A stretch of 64,000 nucleotides of DNA from Sphaerolaimus hirsutus (Eukaryota > Nematoda > Chromadorea > Monhysterida > Sphaerolaimidae). The position numbers and the translations under genes were made by a program. Under the pieces are notes generated by a model. The model was not told where the DNA came from, ran no database searches, and worked only from the letters and a program-made list of their open reading frames with translations. The stretch is taken from assembly GCA_964036195.1 (NCBI GenBank), contig OZ038458.1, forward strand, positions 19,729,832 to 19,793,831. The letters are read 5' to 3'. Below are positions 24,329 to 37,000 of this stretch, in pieces (positions within the stretch are counted from its first letter, which is position 1; each line of letters opens with the position of its first letter).

Positions 24329-24896
24329 TCATAAATAAGCTACCATCACTGTTCGTTTCAGAATATTTCTTACGCAATAAATTAATTGCGAAAATTGTGT
24401 AAAAAATAGATATCGTAGCCCTTGAACAAACACTAGTCAAATAAACTAAAAGATAAAATAGCCCTCGATACCGGGGAAATTTTCAAGGTAATAAGAAAGG
24501 TACAAGATAAGAGTGATTAGAGGGATAAGGCCACGTAAAATGCGAGACAATCAAACAAATTCACAGAAAACATCAAAAATGTAAAGACACACCAAAGAAA
24601 GAAGAAAAAATTAAAAGCAGATACTGCGTCACATTGTTGAATTTTCATCACCACATTGGCAACAGAAGCGCGTAGTGCATAAAAATAATTGATAAAATGG
24701 AAAATAGTGCAAATAAATGAATAAAAAAGATAAAAAGGAATAGGCCCCACAGAAGAAAACCACGTTGAATCTCCAAAACACTCCAACAGCATAAACCCAA
24801 ATAAATATAGGTTATACTCGGTTCGGTGGACCGCAAATTATGTGCAGAGTCCTACAATAATTAATGAATTAAATCTTGTAATAAATTTCGTAATTA

Positions 24897-24902
24897 TTTA
24901 TT
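24897..24902 (-). terminator. Candidate polyadenylation signal of UGDH
   Basis: AATAAA on the minus strand, about 195 nt after the UGDH stop codon. Position is plausible, but the region is AT-rich and the motif could occur by chance. Confidence 0.35.
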
Positions 24903-25095
24903 CCATAGTAAAAACGGAATATTTTGATAAAAACTATATACCTAATTTTTGGTTCATTATTCTGATGGATTATGGTAGGTTTCCATACTAAGCGCAATGT
25001 CCACCGAGTATCTATAAATAGCAATCCCCCTCAAACATCATTCCAAAACCCCACCGACACCCAACACCCAAGCCCCGCCCCCTTCCACCCAAAAA

Positions 25096-28000
25096 TCACT
25101 CAGCCACGGGTCTAGTGGCGGCGGTAGTTTTCCTCATGGCCGGCCTGAGGCCAATGGCGCTCACCCTGAACCCGATGGCGGCCAGTTTGTCGTGGTCGAG
25201 CACCAACCTGCCGTCGAACAGGAAGGCCGGCTTGGACATGGACTCGTACACGCGCGTGTAGTCGTACGTCTGTGGGGGGGGGGGGGTGGAGTTACGCGTT
25301 AGAGGGGAAATTTATGAAGCGTTTGCGAGTAAAGTGAACGTTCTCCGCCATTTGTTACACGATAGCTTTCGGTGCTATTCGTGGGGACTCCCAGATACTG
25401 TAAAATGTCAAATGTCACGTAAATTGCGCTGTAAAATGGCCACAAATTTTACGGGCCATTTAACATGACTTTTGATACATTGCGTGACATTTTACATTTT
25501 ACAGGGTGCGGGACTGCCCCTTTTTACACATTAGTTGGAAAAGTGTTGAACGTTGAATCAAAACTGTCACATTCCTGCGCTTCTACTACTTTCAAGCTGA
25601 ACCTCACAGCATCTGCAAACAACAGATCACCCACCTGGAATTCATCCCACTCCGTGAGCACCACAATGGCGTGCGCGCCGGCCGCCGCCTCGTAGGGATC
25701 AGAGTGAACCTCGACCAGCTTGTCGACTGTGTCATATATTTCGAATATTCAAATTGACGGTTGCATAGGGCCCACACACACTTGTTGACATCGCAAATTC
25801 GTGTCAACTGAATGTCAACTAAAAAACACAAAAATGTTAAAAATCATCACTTGACAGATCTAGCGCCAAAGCAAAAAACGCCATGGCGCTTCTGGCGCTT
25901 GGCGCTAGAGGTCGGAAAAGCGCCACGGCGCAATTGACGCCAAAGTCCTGGCGCTTTTTCATCACTAGTCACGATACAAAATTAACTACCTATGCTTTAT
26001 CTCATAGGAAAGTTGAAAGCACAAAATAATCCAAAATTAAGTTGAATTCAGTTGACACGAATTTTGATGTCAACTACCGTAGTCTGTGGGCCCATACAGA
26101 CGCAAAAGCATCCAAACACACCACTATCGGGATGATAGTGCTCAGCGACGGCGGGGTGCTGCAGCTCGGACAGGATCTGCTTGGCGGGCACTTTGGGGTC
26201 GTAGATGGACAGGCGGGCGCCCTCCTCCAGCAGGTGGCCGCACACGTAGATCGCCGACGATTCTCTGGGGGGGGGGGTTGCGATTTAGAGCGGGATTTAC
26301 AACATTATTGAAATCTGTGTCTGGCAGAGTTGTTAAAAGTACCGAACTTTTTTCAAAGTATGTGTAAACGTCAAGTGTCTATTTTTTACTCACCCTTGAG
26401 TAGGTACACAAAACGTAAAGTAAATTTTTTGCTGCTTTTACTCATGAGTAAATCATAGTAAACATACGTTTCCCCAGAAAACGTACAAGTATTTTTTGAA
26501 AAATTTAGCGCCGATTTCCAGTCAGATCACTAATTTTCATATTTCTATTTGTTTACACATTTTTACCTTCATAAGAACACTATTTAATCCGAAATTAATA
26601 AGTTAATAAATACGCACTGACGCACCTAGTATCTCCAGTATTCTTCTTGAACGCGAAGCCAAAAATGGCCAAACGTTTGTCGGTGACCGTGTTGAACAGC
26701 GCCTGAACTATGGACGTGCTGAAACGTCTACGTTGCCATTCGTTGATGGATAAAACGCCCGCCCAGTAGTCAGCTGCCGGCTGGATGGCCAGTGGGTGGG
26801 TGTGTGAAAGATGACTATTGTCAGGTGCCCAGTGCGCATCCTGTTTATTGCTTGTCAAGTGAATGATTTCTGGGGGAAGTCCCAGACCCTGTAAATTGTC
26901 AAATGTCATGTAAAATGTCAATCAAAAATAAAAAGAATATATGTTATTACTGAACTTTGCATGGCAATTGACATTATACTTTGTTATTACGTTATTATTT
27001 GTCATGACAATTGACACTTTGGATGACATTTCAATTTTTTTTACACTTTACAGGGTTTGGGATTGGCACAGGATGGAGCACTTGTCACTTGATAGGGCAC
27101 GTTCCAGGATAAGGCACTGGGTTCTGGACTGTCACCTCTAGCAATTAAATATAGCCCTCACTTGGAAAACAATTCAACATAATGAATCACCTGCAAATTC
27201 AGGCATTCGCACAGATACACCAAATTGAGCACGTCCTTCTGGAAACAGCTGCCGCCAAAGCCCACGCTGGGCTCCAGAAATTTCGGTCCAATCCTTGAAT
27301 CCATGCCAACAGCTCGGGCGACTTCGCGCACATCGGCGCCGGTCGCCTCGCAAATCGCTGAGACTGAAAAAATTGAGGTAGGTAGGTAGGTTTCCAAAAA
27401 TTTTCGAACAGAATAATGTCAATAATTGTCGAATTTCGAAGAACCTTGCATTGTGCGTGCGCACTAGTTTTCATCGGAAATTTCAAAAAGTCATAAATCT
27501 GCGTTTCAGTTTTTTTAGAATGAGGTGTACGTCAACTAGTTGACGGAGATAGAAATGACTCAGTTTAGTACACTTAAATGCGCTCAAAGTTGATTTTAAC
27601 TTTCGAAATTTCAGTTGAAAACTAGTGCGCGCACTGCGCAGGACAATGGTGCGGAAATCTTGTATTAATCGACCAAAAAATTCAAATGGCAAAATTCGTT
27701 TCAATACCAGACGCCATCAATTCCCCACACCGTAAACGTATGAACTCGATCGAACCTGTATTAATATTGGAGATGCGCTGCGCCAGGAAAGCATTGGCGG
27801 TCAATTTCGACAGCTCAGACGACCTGCAAAGCATTCACACATTTTCATTATAAACATGCCTCAAAAATTCGTGGGCCAAAAAACAGCCACAAGCCAGGGG
27901 TTTTCTAGATTTGGACCCCCGCGGGCGGTTCATAATTTAGATAGGCTTTTCCAAGGTAGCTGGCGAATAGGGGGGAGGGGGTAACCCCACCCCTACCCCC

Positions 28001-31000
28001 TACTAGACCCCTGCCACAAACCATGTATTCGTAGTGATAATCCTCTCGCTGGGCACCCAATGCGTGTAAATGTGAACCAATTCCTCAATTGCGGATCTAC
28101 CGGCCGCAGTTGTCACATCGCCGCCAATCAAAACACGGTCCGGTTTCAGTAGATTGTTGATAGCTGTGCCTTCGGACAGGAATTCCGGGTTGCTCAGCAC
28201 CTGCGGAAGGGGTGGTTTTGGGGGCTTCAAAAGTAGTGATGGAAAGGCGCCAGAAAAAAGGCGCCAGGCGCCAATGGCGAAATGGTTCGGGTACGTAGGG
28301 CACAAGTGAAGTTCTTTGACTGACAATCATTGGATTTTCGATCTTAAAATCCAAATGAGCTCATAAGTTCCCGTGAATCAGAGTGAACACAGTGAATTCA
28401 ATTGATTGACATGACATGGTATGACATTGAATTCAAAAAATAAATGCTAAAAACTGCCATTTCCATTGACCGAAGGATTCACAATAACATCGCAACTTAT
28501 ACAGCAAATAATAGTTTTGATAAAACCATCAGCTCGCACAAAAACCAACCACAGTCCAAACACAAATTCACCCAAAGTACCCAAAACTTATTGGCCCCAC
28601 GCACACTACTTTTCACACGAAATTTCGGAAACTCATAAATTAGCTCTGAACGTGTTTGAGTTTTCCACAATGAGTCAGTTTTAATCTCCGTCAACTGCAG
28701 TTGACGGTCACCTGATCGTAGAATACTCAAATGCATTCTAAGCTGATTTCAGAGTTTTTGAAATTTCGTGTGAAAACTAGTGTGCGCAGACCCCAATTCT
28801 CACCTGAAAAGGCACACGAGTTTCCCTTTGGGCAGCGGACAATATCTGCCTTATGCTCTCGGCAGCCTTCACCGGCACCGTGCTTTTTTCCACCACAATT
28901 TTCGGTTCGTTCGAGTGCGCGGCGATCGTTCGGGCTACCGATTCCACGTAGCGCAGATCGGCCGCTTTGCCCTGGAAAATGGGTTACGGTAGGGTTACGG
29001 TAGGTTATGGTAATGGGATGGGGCTGTGGAATTAAAATGTGATGAGACTGAGATATGGTTTGTGAAAATAACGGCGATTGATTACAGTGTGTATTATGTG
29101 TTTTTTTAATAGCAGGCGCACCGGGTGCCAGGTCCGCAAGTGGAGAAGTGAGAAGTGAAATGCGAAGTGACAGGGGGAGTTTTTCAAGGGGGTGATTATT
29201 CAAGCAAAAACGGTAAAATCCATATCTAAAAAGTCAACCGAAAATTGGGACGCACGAAATTCTCAAGAGTCAGTCAAGCTCAACCTGATTTGATATTAGG
29301 TAATTTTTTTGATCTTTGAAACCGCAATGTGATTTCTTTTATGTGACCGCTTTATTAATAAAAAATGGCATCTGATAAACTGTAGTCGGTTACATCAAAA
29401 TGATTTTGATGTTTTTTTGATAATCGAATGTGGAAATTGATCTGTTTGTCGCCCGAAGGCAGGAATAACACAAATAGTTCATAAGAAAAGAGCGGTATAA
29501 GAAAAAAAGAATAGTGGCAGGGGAAGATGATGATTTTTTCAACAGTTCTTATCAAGATCGTTTTTAAATTGAAGAGTCAGAGATCATTGATTCTTATTCT
29601 TGAAAATTACTATGATTATACTCATATTTCATACCGAATTGCAAAACATCTGTGCCAATGCACTGACATGCACTTAAATTTTTATGATATCTGTATTTTT
29701 TAACCAGGCAGCAATGCCCGATTGTTTTCAACAACATAAGAGGAAAATAAAAAGTTAACAAACAATGCATAAATGCGAATAAATATGAAAATGACATTTT
29801 TTTGTGAAATTTTCTAGAAGTATACATCTACGCGACAAGATATCAGCTTATCAGCTTCATTTTGGCACTATGCCCAGTGACATAAAATGTGGCGGTGACG
29901 CAGTGATTGTCACCGCCTGCTTTTCGGATGTCACCGCCGCAAAATGAGGTGTCATCGCGGTGACAATCACCGCCACATTTTGATCCGTAGTTCAGTTTTA
30001 ATTGGTGGCACGATTTTTCAGCGCATTCCATCATATTTAATAAATAGAAGCGTAAAGGCCAAATTTGCCAGCGCCAAATTTGCATATGACACGCATAAAA
30101 AATATTCTGGGCAGCGATTCATAGCCGCAGCGGGGGAAGCATTTAAATATTTAGCTTTGTGCACATACCTAATACCTAAATCGAATGAAATAAAAACATT
30201 TTCCTTACATTTTTAGGATTTCGTTTTCCACATGCTTAAGCGGTGTTCACACGGTTTTGTGTGAATAATACCATAAAAAATAGTGAAAACGTTCCATAAT
30301 TCCGGAATAAAGTTCCGTATTATATCTGCAAAGAAAGGCAGTATGCTCACGTAAGAAAGTGTGCTCACTAGCGTAAATACACACATGCCAATTTGCAGAT
30401 AATTATAGCCTGTCAGGTTGTATCAGGTTGTCCTGATCATTTTAACGATTAACACAATGATTAAGTGTTTAATCGGCCCAGAAAGAGTGGTGGACCACCA
30501 GCCTACTGTTTCTCTGTAATGAAAAAGTCCCAACTATTCTGCACGGTAGTGCACATCCATGCATCCAAAGCAAAAAGAGCCATGACGCTTTTGGCGCATG
30601 GTGCTACTAGGGTTGGCCGATGTTTTTTTTAAAACGTTTTTTATTTAAAAAAAACGTTGTTTTTTTTTAAAAAACATGACATCCGAAATGTTTTTTTTTT
30701 TTAAAAACATCGACCGAAATTTTTAGTACTAAGCACTAGGTATTTTGCAAAATTTTTGCGCGCAAGCGCGCAATTTCACACACAAATTGACATTGGTGGT
30801 TGTTTTCATTTGTTTCCACAGTGTGTAACTTCACTCCCAAAGTAACAACCTCGTTTTATAACCTTGTTTGATCACTATTCCGTGCCAAACTTTACCTGAA
30901 GTCACGAACATTTGACTGTAAGGCGATATAAGAACAATATGTCGACGAAAAATGGATATTTTTGACACAAATCACCACTTATAATGCTATCCCATGGCTC

Positions 31001-34000
31001 CACAGACATTATATGGTCATATATAACATCACAGAGTATTGCCACTGTCTGATATACCTATATATGTTGACACAAGGTCATATCTGGGAGCTTTTAAAAA
31101 AAAACGTTTTTTAATTTTTTTAAAAAAAACATCGAGTTAAAAAAAACGTTTTTTTTCCAACCCTAGGTGCTACCATGGTGCTTAGCGCCATGTCCATGAA
31201 AAGTGCCATGGCGCTTTTGGCGCTTTTCGTAGTTGTAAAAAAAGTGACAAAACCTGCCATTCTATTGGATGTATGCCTTTCTATTAGAAGAAGTACAGTA
31301 AACGTAAATATATCGCTACACAAACTAGCGTATACTGCGTTGCAAAATGGATGCAAATACATCATGTACCTCGAATACATTATGCACGATATTTCAGACG
31401 GAATATTTCATGGGGGGTTAGTTCAAGGGGGGGCGAGTATTTCGAGGAAACACAGTATATAATTGAGGTGTCTAATTCTAAAAGTCGACAAGTCCACAAA
31501 ATGTGATTTTGAGTAAATCGCATTTTAAGTTTCCGATCCAATTCCAGGCCCGTGGTGCATGTCCAATTTGGCTCTCTCATGCTTTTCATAAAGTTCCATA
31601 TGTTGACAATAAAGTGTCAAATTTTCAGCCCCTAATCTCAACGTATATGTGAAAAATGGGGTGTCCATAAAATTCCATTCGGTCAGAGCAAAACTGTTTC
31701 GGGGAGGGAAATGGACTTGACGCCTTCTTGCACGCGAGAACATGTTTGTTCCCGCCCGCGTTGCGCCCCCCTTATGGGAAATTTATGCACTTGTCGCCTT
31801 TTAGAAATCGGTTTCCACAGTGGACATATCACATTTCTTGCGTTTTTTCCCATAAAAAAAGGAAGCGGAGGATGGACTTGTCGCCTTTTAGCCCAAAACC
31901 AAGTGGACTTGTCGACTTCTTGCCCAAACTTTTTGTATTTTTCCCCAAAAATGTCAAATTTGGCACTTTGCCATATGGGCATGTGAGGTCAAAAAATTTA
32001 TGGAAAATGATAAAAAATGTGCACAAGTAGCCCCAGATGACGTTTCCGGGCCTAACTCGAAATTTTCATATTATGGACTTGTCGACTTTTAGAATTGGAC
32101 GCCTCAATTACATAATGGTGTCACTGCGACAAAATAGCCTGTCACTCACCGTCACCGCTAGAATTTTGGACGATTTTATGTCTATGACTATGTCCACCTT
32201 TCGGGTCGTTTTGAAAAAAGAAAATCGTTTTAAAAGGTTCTTCGAACGCTACACGGAAACCTAAAATTTCCCACCAGCTAAATGGTGATTACGCGGCGCG
32301 ACAAAAAGTGCCCGAACCAGACACATAAAAATGTATGCGAGACCATATAAATATAGAGAACAATCTTCAGTCCTCATGTTGACAACAATCATCATCTCCA
32401 CAAATTAAATAAGTAGTACCGATACCGATCCAAAACAGAGGAAAAAGTCGGTATTTTCCTGTTACGATCCAACACCCGATACCCCAGTCCCGTTCCCGAT
32501 TTCAATACCGACATTTTTTTATTCCTGGGCGCACTCCCAGCCCCTGTAAAATGTCAAATGTCATGCAAATTGCCACAAGTCATGGAGAATGCCCTGCAAA
32601 ATGGCAACCGAGTTGCCATTTTGAGGGGAATTTTCCATGACTTTGGACACTTTGCATGACATTTGACATTTTACAGTGCTTTTTACAGGGTCTGGGAGTG
32701 GAACCAGTCCCGATCCCTCGTTAAAAACCCAAAATTTTACAAGTAAATTGCAGATAAACCGTAAGCTCGTCGCTGCCGCGCACCATTAAAAACTCAAAAT
32801 GCATTCGCTTCACCTACTCATCGCAGCAGCCACAATAGCCATCTCAACGCAGACGTCAGGTATGATGGAAAAGTATCAATCTCGTGGTTAAAAAGCCAGA
32901 TCGCCAAAAAAAGTCATTGCCATGGAACATTTCATAGGCGTTCTTATATTTTTGTCGCATCAGTAGCTGCTCAGCATAACCAAGGACATATCGAAGGCCT
33001 TGTAAAATGCTCTGTAAAATGTGAAACTTTAATTTATTTTTAACAAGTTGTTATAACATTTTTCACAACGTTTGCGTTTTGCGTGACATTTTACATTTTA
33101 CAGGGTCTGGGAGTGGCCCGCTGTATATGTATATCAATATATATATTTAAATATAAATATACATGTATTTAAATATACATATGAAGACCGCATCACCACA
33201 CCACCTCCCCGGGTTTTTGAGTGTTCAGAGAGAAATCTGCTGAAAATACTGTGCTATCGAAAAATGGCAAAAAAATTACAAAACCTAAAAAATCGGTAGC
33301 GAAAGTTACAATCCCCCCCACGTTAATTTCGGCCGATAATGAAACAGACTCAACACAACTTTATGTTTGAAAAATACAAATCCACAGTTCCATGCCTTGA
33401 CAAGGACGAGCTGTGCAGCTTCTGGGCGAGCGAGAACGAGTGCGACAAAAACGCAAAATGGATGAAAGCCAATTGCTGTGATTCATGCCAGGGTACCGGC
33501 ACAACGGCTAGTTTCCGCTTCAAAGATTGATTAAAAAGTGCTACTGTAGTGCTTCTTATAGAACGGTATACGTCCAATAGAAGGGCATCTTCAATAGAGC
33601 GGCAGGTTTTGGCACCATTTTTAACCCACGAAAAATAGAACAGCAGCCTCCAATTGAACGGCACCAGCGACGTATCCAGGATTTTTGAGCGGAGGATTCT
33701 GTTTGTTTACGGAGCCCGGCGAACGGGGGGGGGGGGCTCAACCCCCCTCCACATTTTGCTTACACAGTGAAGGAATCGGGATCGGGATCGGGATCGGGGT
33801 CGGGATTGGCCGGGATTGGGGTCACGGGATCGGGATCGGGATTGGCATTTTTTCGGGATCGGGGTTGGGGTCTAGGGATAGAGATTTTCGTCACTGTTCT
33901 GACATTCACAGTTGTTCATAAAGGTCTTAAAACACTATTGGATGCTAGAAAAGTGACATAAAATGGACGCTGGGGGTTTGCGTTCACATTTTTGCACGCA

Positions 34001-37000
34001 AAAATGTCATTTTTTCACTTTTTATAATTTTTACTATTTTTTCCGGGATCGGGATCCCGGACTTGGGAGATTCTCGGGATCGGGATCGAGATTTGAAAGT
34101 TTTCGGGATCGGGATTGGTATTTTTGGATTTCGGGATCGGGATCGGGATTGGAGTTTCGGGATCGGGACTGCTAAATCCCGGAATTTCACGGGATCCGGG
34201 ATCGGGACTGCTAAATCCCGGAATTTCACGGGATCCGGGATCGGGATCCCGTTTGAACCCTAGTTGACGGGTCGCAGATTTTAAATTTTCACATACCGCA
34301 ATATTTATACTTCAAAATTGCGCATGTGCATTTCAACATCATTGGGTGTCCCATAAACTAAAATCTGAATTGGCATCGAAACCAGTTGACATTGGCACCA
34401 AGTGTCAACTTTTGTGGTGTACGCAGCGTCAATGCAGGGTAAGATTCAACTTTTCCGCAGGGTAAGGAACCAAAGGATGACTGCAAGGATGAGAAGGGTA
34501 AGGAACCGGAGGATGAATGCAAGGATGAGAATGAAAACTGCGCCGCGTGGGCCAAAAAGGGAGAGTGCGACAAAAATCCATTCTGGATGAAGGTGCACTG
34601 CCAGAAAGCGTGCAACTCCTGCGGCTGCACCGGTGAGGGTTTACGAAGAAGTTTACAGCATACTTTGTCACTTACAGTTCGGATCATATATACCGTATTT
34701 CCTCGAAATACCCCCCGGTAGGGTGGCACGGTAGGGTGGCAAACCGTACGGTACGGCAAACCTCGAAATACCCCCCTACGGTAATAAATTGCCATATTTA
34801 AGGTCAATCTGAGAAAAATTTACCGCATTTTCGGCGGTAAATGAGTGCGGTACGCGGTACGGTACGGTAAATTTTGGAAAATGCGGTACGCGGTACGGTA
34901 CGGTAAATTTCTAAAAGTGCGGTAAACGGTACGGTAAATTTCCCAAAAATGCGGTACGGTACGGTACGGTACGGTAAATTCTGCCACCCTACCCCCCGGG
35001 GGTGATTGTTTCAGATTGCAAATTTTGAGGGGGATTATCCGAGGGGGGTAAAACGACGGGGTTTAAATGAGGGAGGGGTATTCCGAGTTGTGCTATTATT
35101 TCGCCAGAAATTTTTTGAACTCAGAGTACTAATTTTTTGTTTGTAACATACGCAAACGTAGAAAAATGTTAAAAATGACTGCCCTGCATAAGAGTCTATA
35201 CACTTTTTTAAGTACCGTAGATCCCCTTAATAAGTCCTCCCTCTCGAATAACTCCCCCCTGTTCAGGGGTCTCCTAGGGGGGGGGGCTGCCCCCCCCCCA
35301 AATCGGCCAGCTATTTATCTATCCCGGAGGCCGCTCAGCTATCTATCTATCCCGAAGCAAAATTTTTTGCTACTACCCCAAAAGACCCCCCCCCCCCCAA
35401 ATCGCTCAGCTATCTATCTATCTGGAGTGGTTTTTGAGAAATTTTGCCCCAATTTTCGCTCAAAATCACTAATGCACCTTTTAATAGTTTTTCACCTTCA
35501 AAATCGTGCTTTCCGGCTATATACATGGTTATATACCTATTTTTAGCCATTTTATATCTACTTTTGGCTACTTTTAACTGATTATTTGCGATTTTTACTC
35601 CTTTCTGCCTTCTTAACCTTGAAAAAGCCTATATATTGTGGCCCCGGCAGCCCCCCCCCAGAAAATTTTTCCAGCTATCTATCCCTCCGGAGGAGCGATT
35701 TGCTATCTATCCAGCCCCCGCGAGGGCCAAAATCCTGGAGACCCCTGCCCCTGTTAGCAGACTGAGGAAAAAATAACTCCCCCCCTCGATAAACTCCCCC
35801 CTACTCTATGGGTGGGAAAGTCTGTATGTATAAAACTGCTGTAAATATGTATCTGTACATAAAAAGTATGTATTCTTTTGCAAATGATGTTTACTAGCAT
35901 TGATTTCATTGCATTAAATACAGATACATGCATGAATTTAACCCAATTGCTACAGTATATTGATCATGCATTTAAATTTATACTCTGGCGAAAAAATAAC
36001 TCCTCCCCTCGAATAAGTCCCCCCTCAAAAAATTCTGACGAAAAAATAACTCCCCCGGGGACTTATTCGAGGATTTACGGTATGTAAATACGAGGTATAA
36101 ACCCTGTTCTAACGTAACACAGTCATTGTTTTTAACGTGTATTCAGCGTTGCCCAGAACACAAACCGCAGGTTTTCTTATTTACGTTCTATTTACACTCC
36201 ATTTGGGGGGGGGGTTCGAGTAATTAGATAATCGTATACTAAAGGCAAAACCGATACGCTCGCAGTCAAGAACGCGCACGAGTGCTGAATTACCTGGTGA
36301 AAACTTACCTTGATAAAGATAAGATAAATACATCGGACTGCGTGCTTTACAGACAATTTTACCGCATTTTCACGAATCAAATTACATGATAAATTTTGGA
36401 CGAAAAAAGTGATACGGGAAAATAGTTAAATTTTCCCGATGGGATATGGTAGATTTGAGTGTAAAGTGTGCGGTCCTCAGACAACGACACATACGAAGCT
36501 GCGGGTCGTAGCTAGGGCCGGTGACATATTTACATGACTTAATCACAAATACGCCGCGTATCCTCACATGAGCATAATTTCACCCGCAACTCTCGAATAT
36601 AAAATGTCATTAATAGTTTACAATATTACTGTTGTTGCAAATTCGTTGATTAAATACTTTCGCTTTTGTAAGCACTTTTTGTCACAGCTACACCTTTAAA
36701 TATTCATCTTATCGTACAGTAATACTTATTAGTCAGAGTTCATCTTGCAAATATTCGGGCCAATGTAGTGAATAAAAGCACCCTTATTTAGCTTTGTCCA
36801 AAGATGGATAATAAAAAACAAGTAACAAATGCACAAAAACAATAGCAGAAAAGACGCACCTTTCCCAAGCCGGACGTTTTGGTGGGCGTGTTGACGGATA
36901 TGAAAATGAGCTGAGCCTCCCTGATCGCCTTGTGCACATCCTTACTGAATGTCAAGTTTGTTTGCCTGCGCCGTGAAGTTTTACAATGAAGACAACTGCA

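Noticed and set aside
34358-34807. 149-codon minus-strand open frame
   Set aside because: Antisense shadow of the ShK2 exon of gene B plus a P1/H5 repeat.
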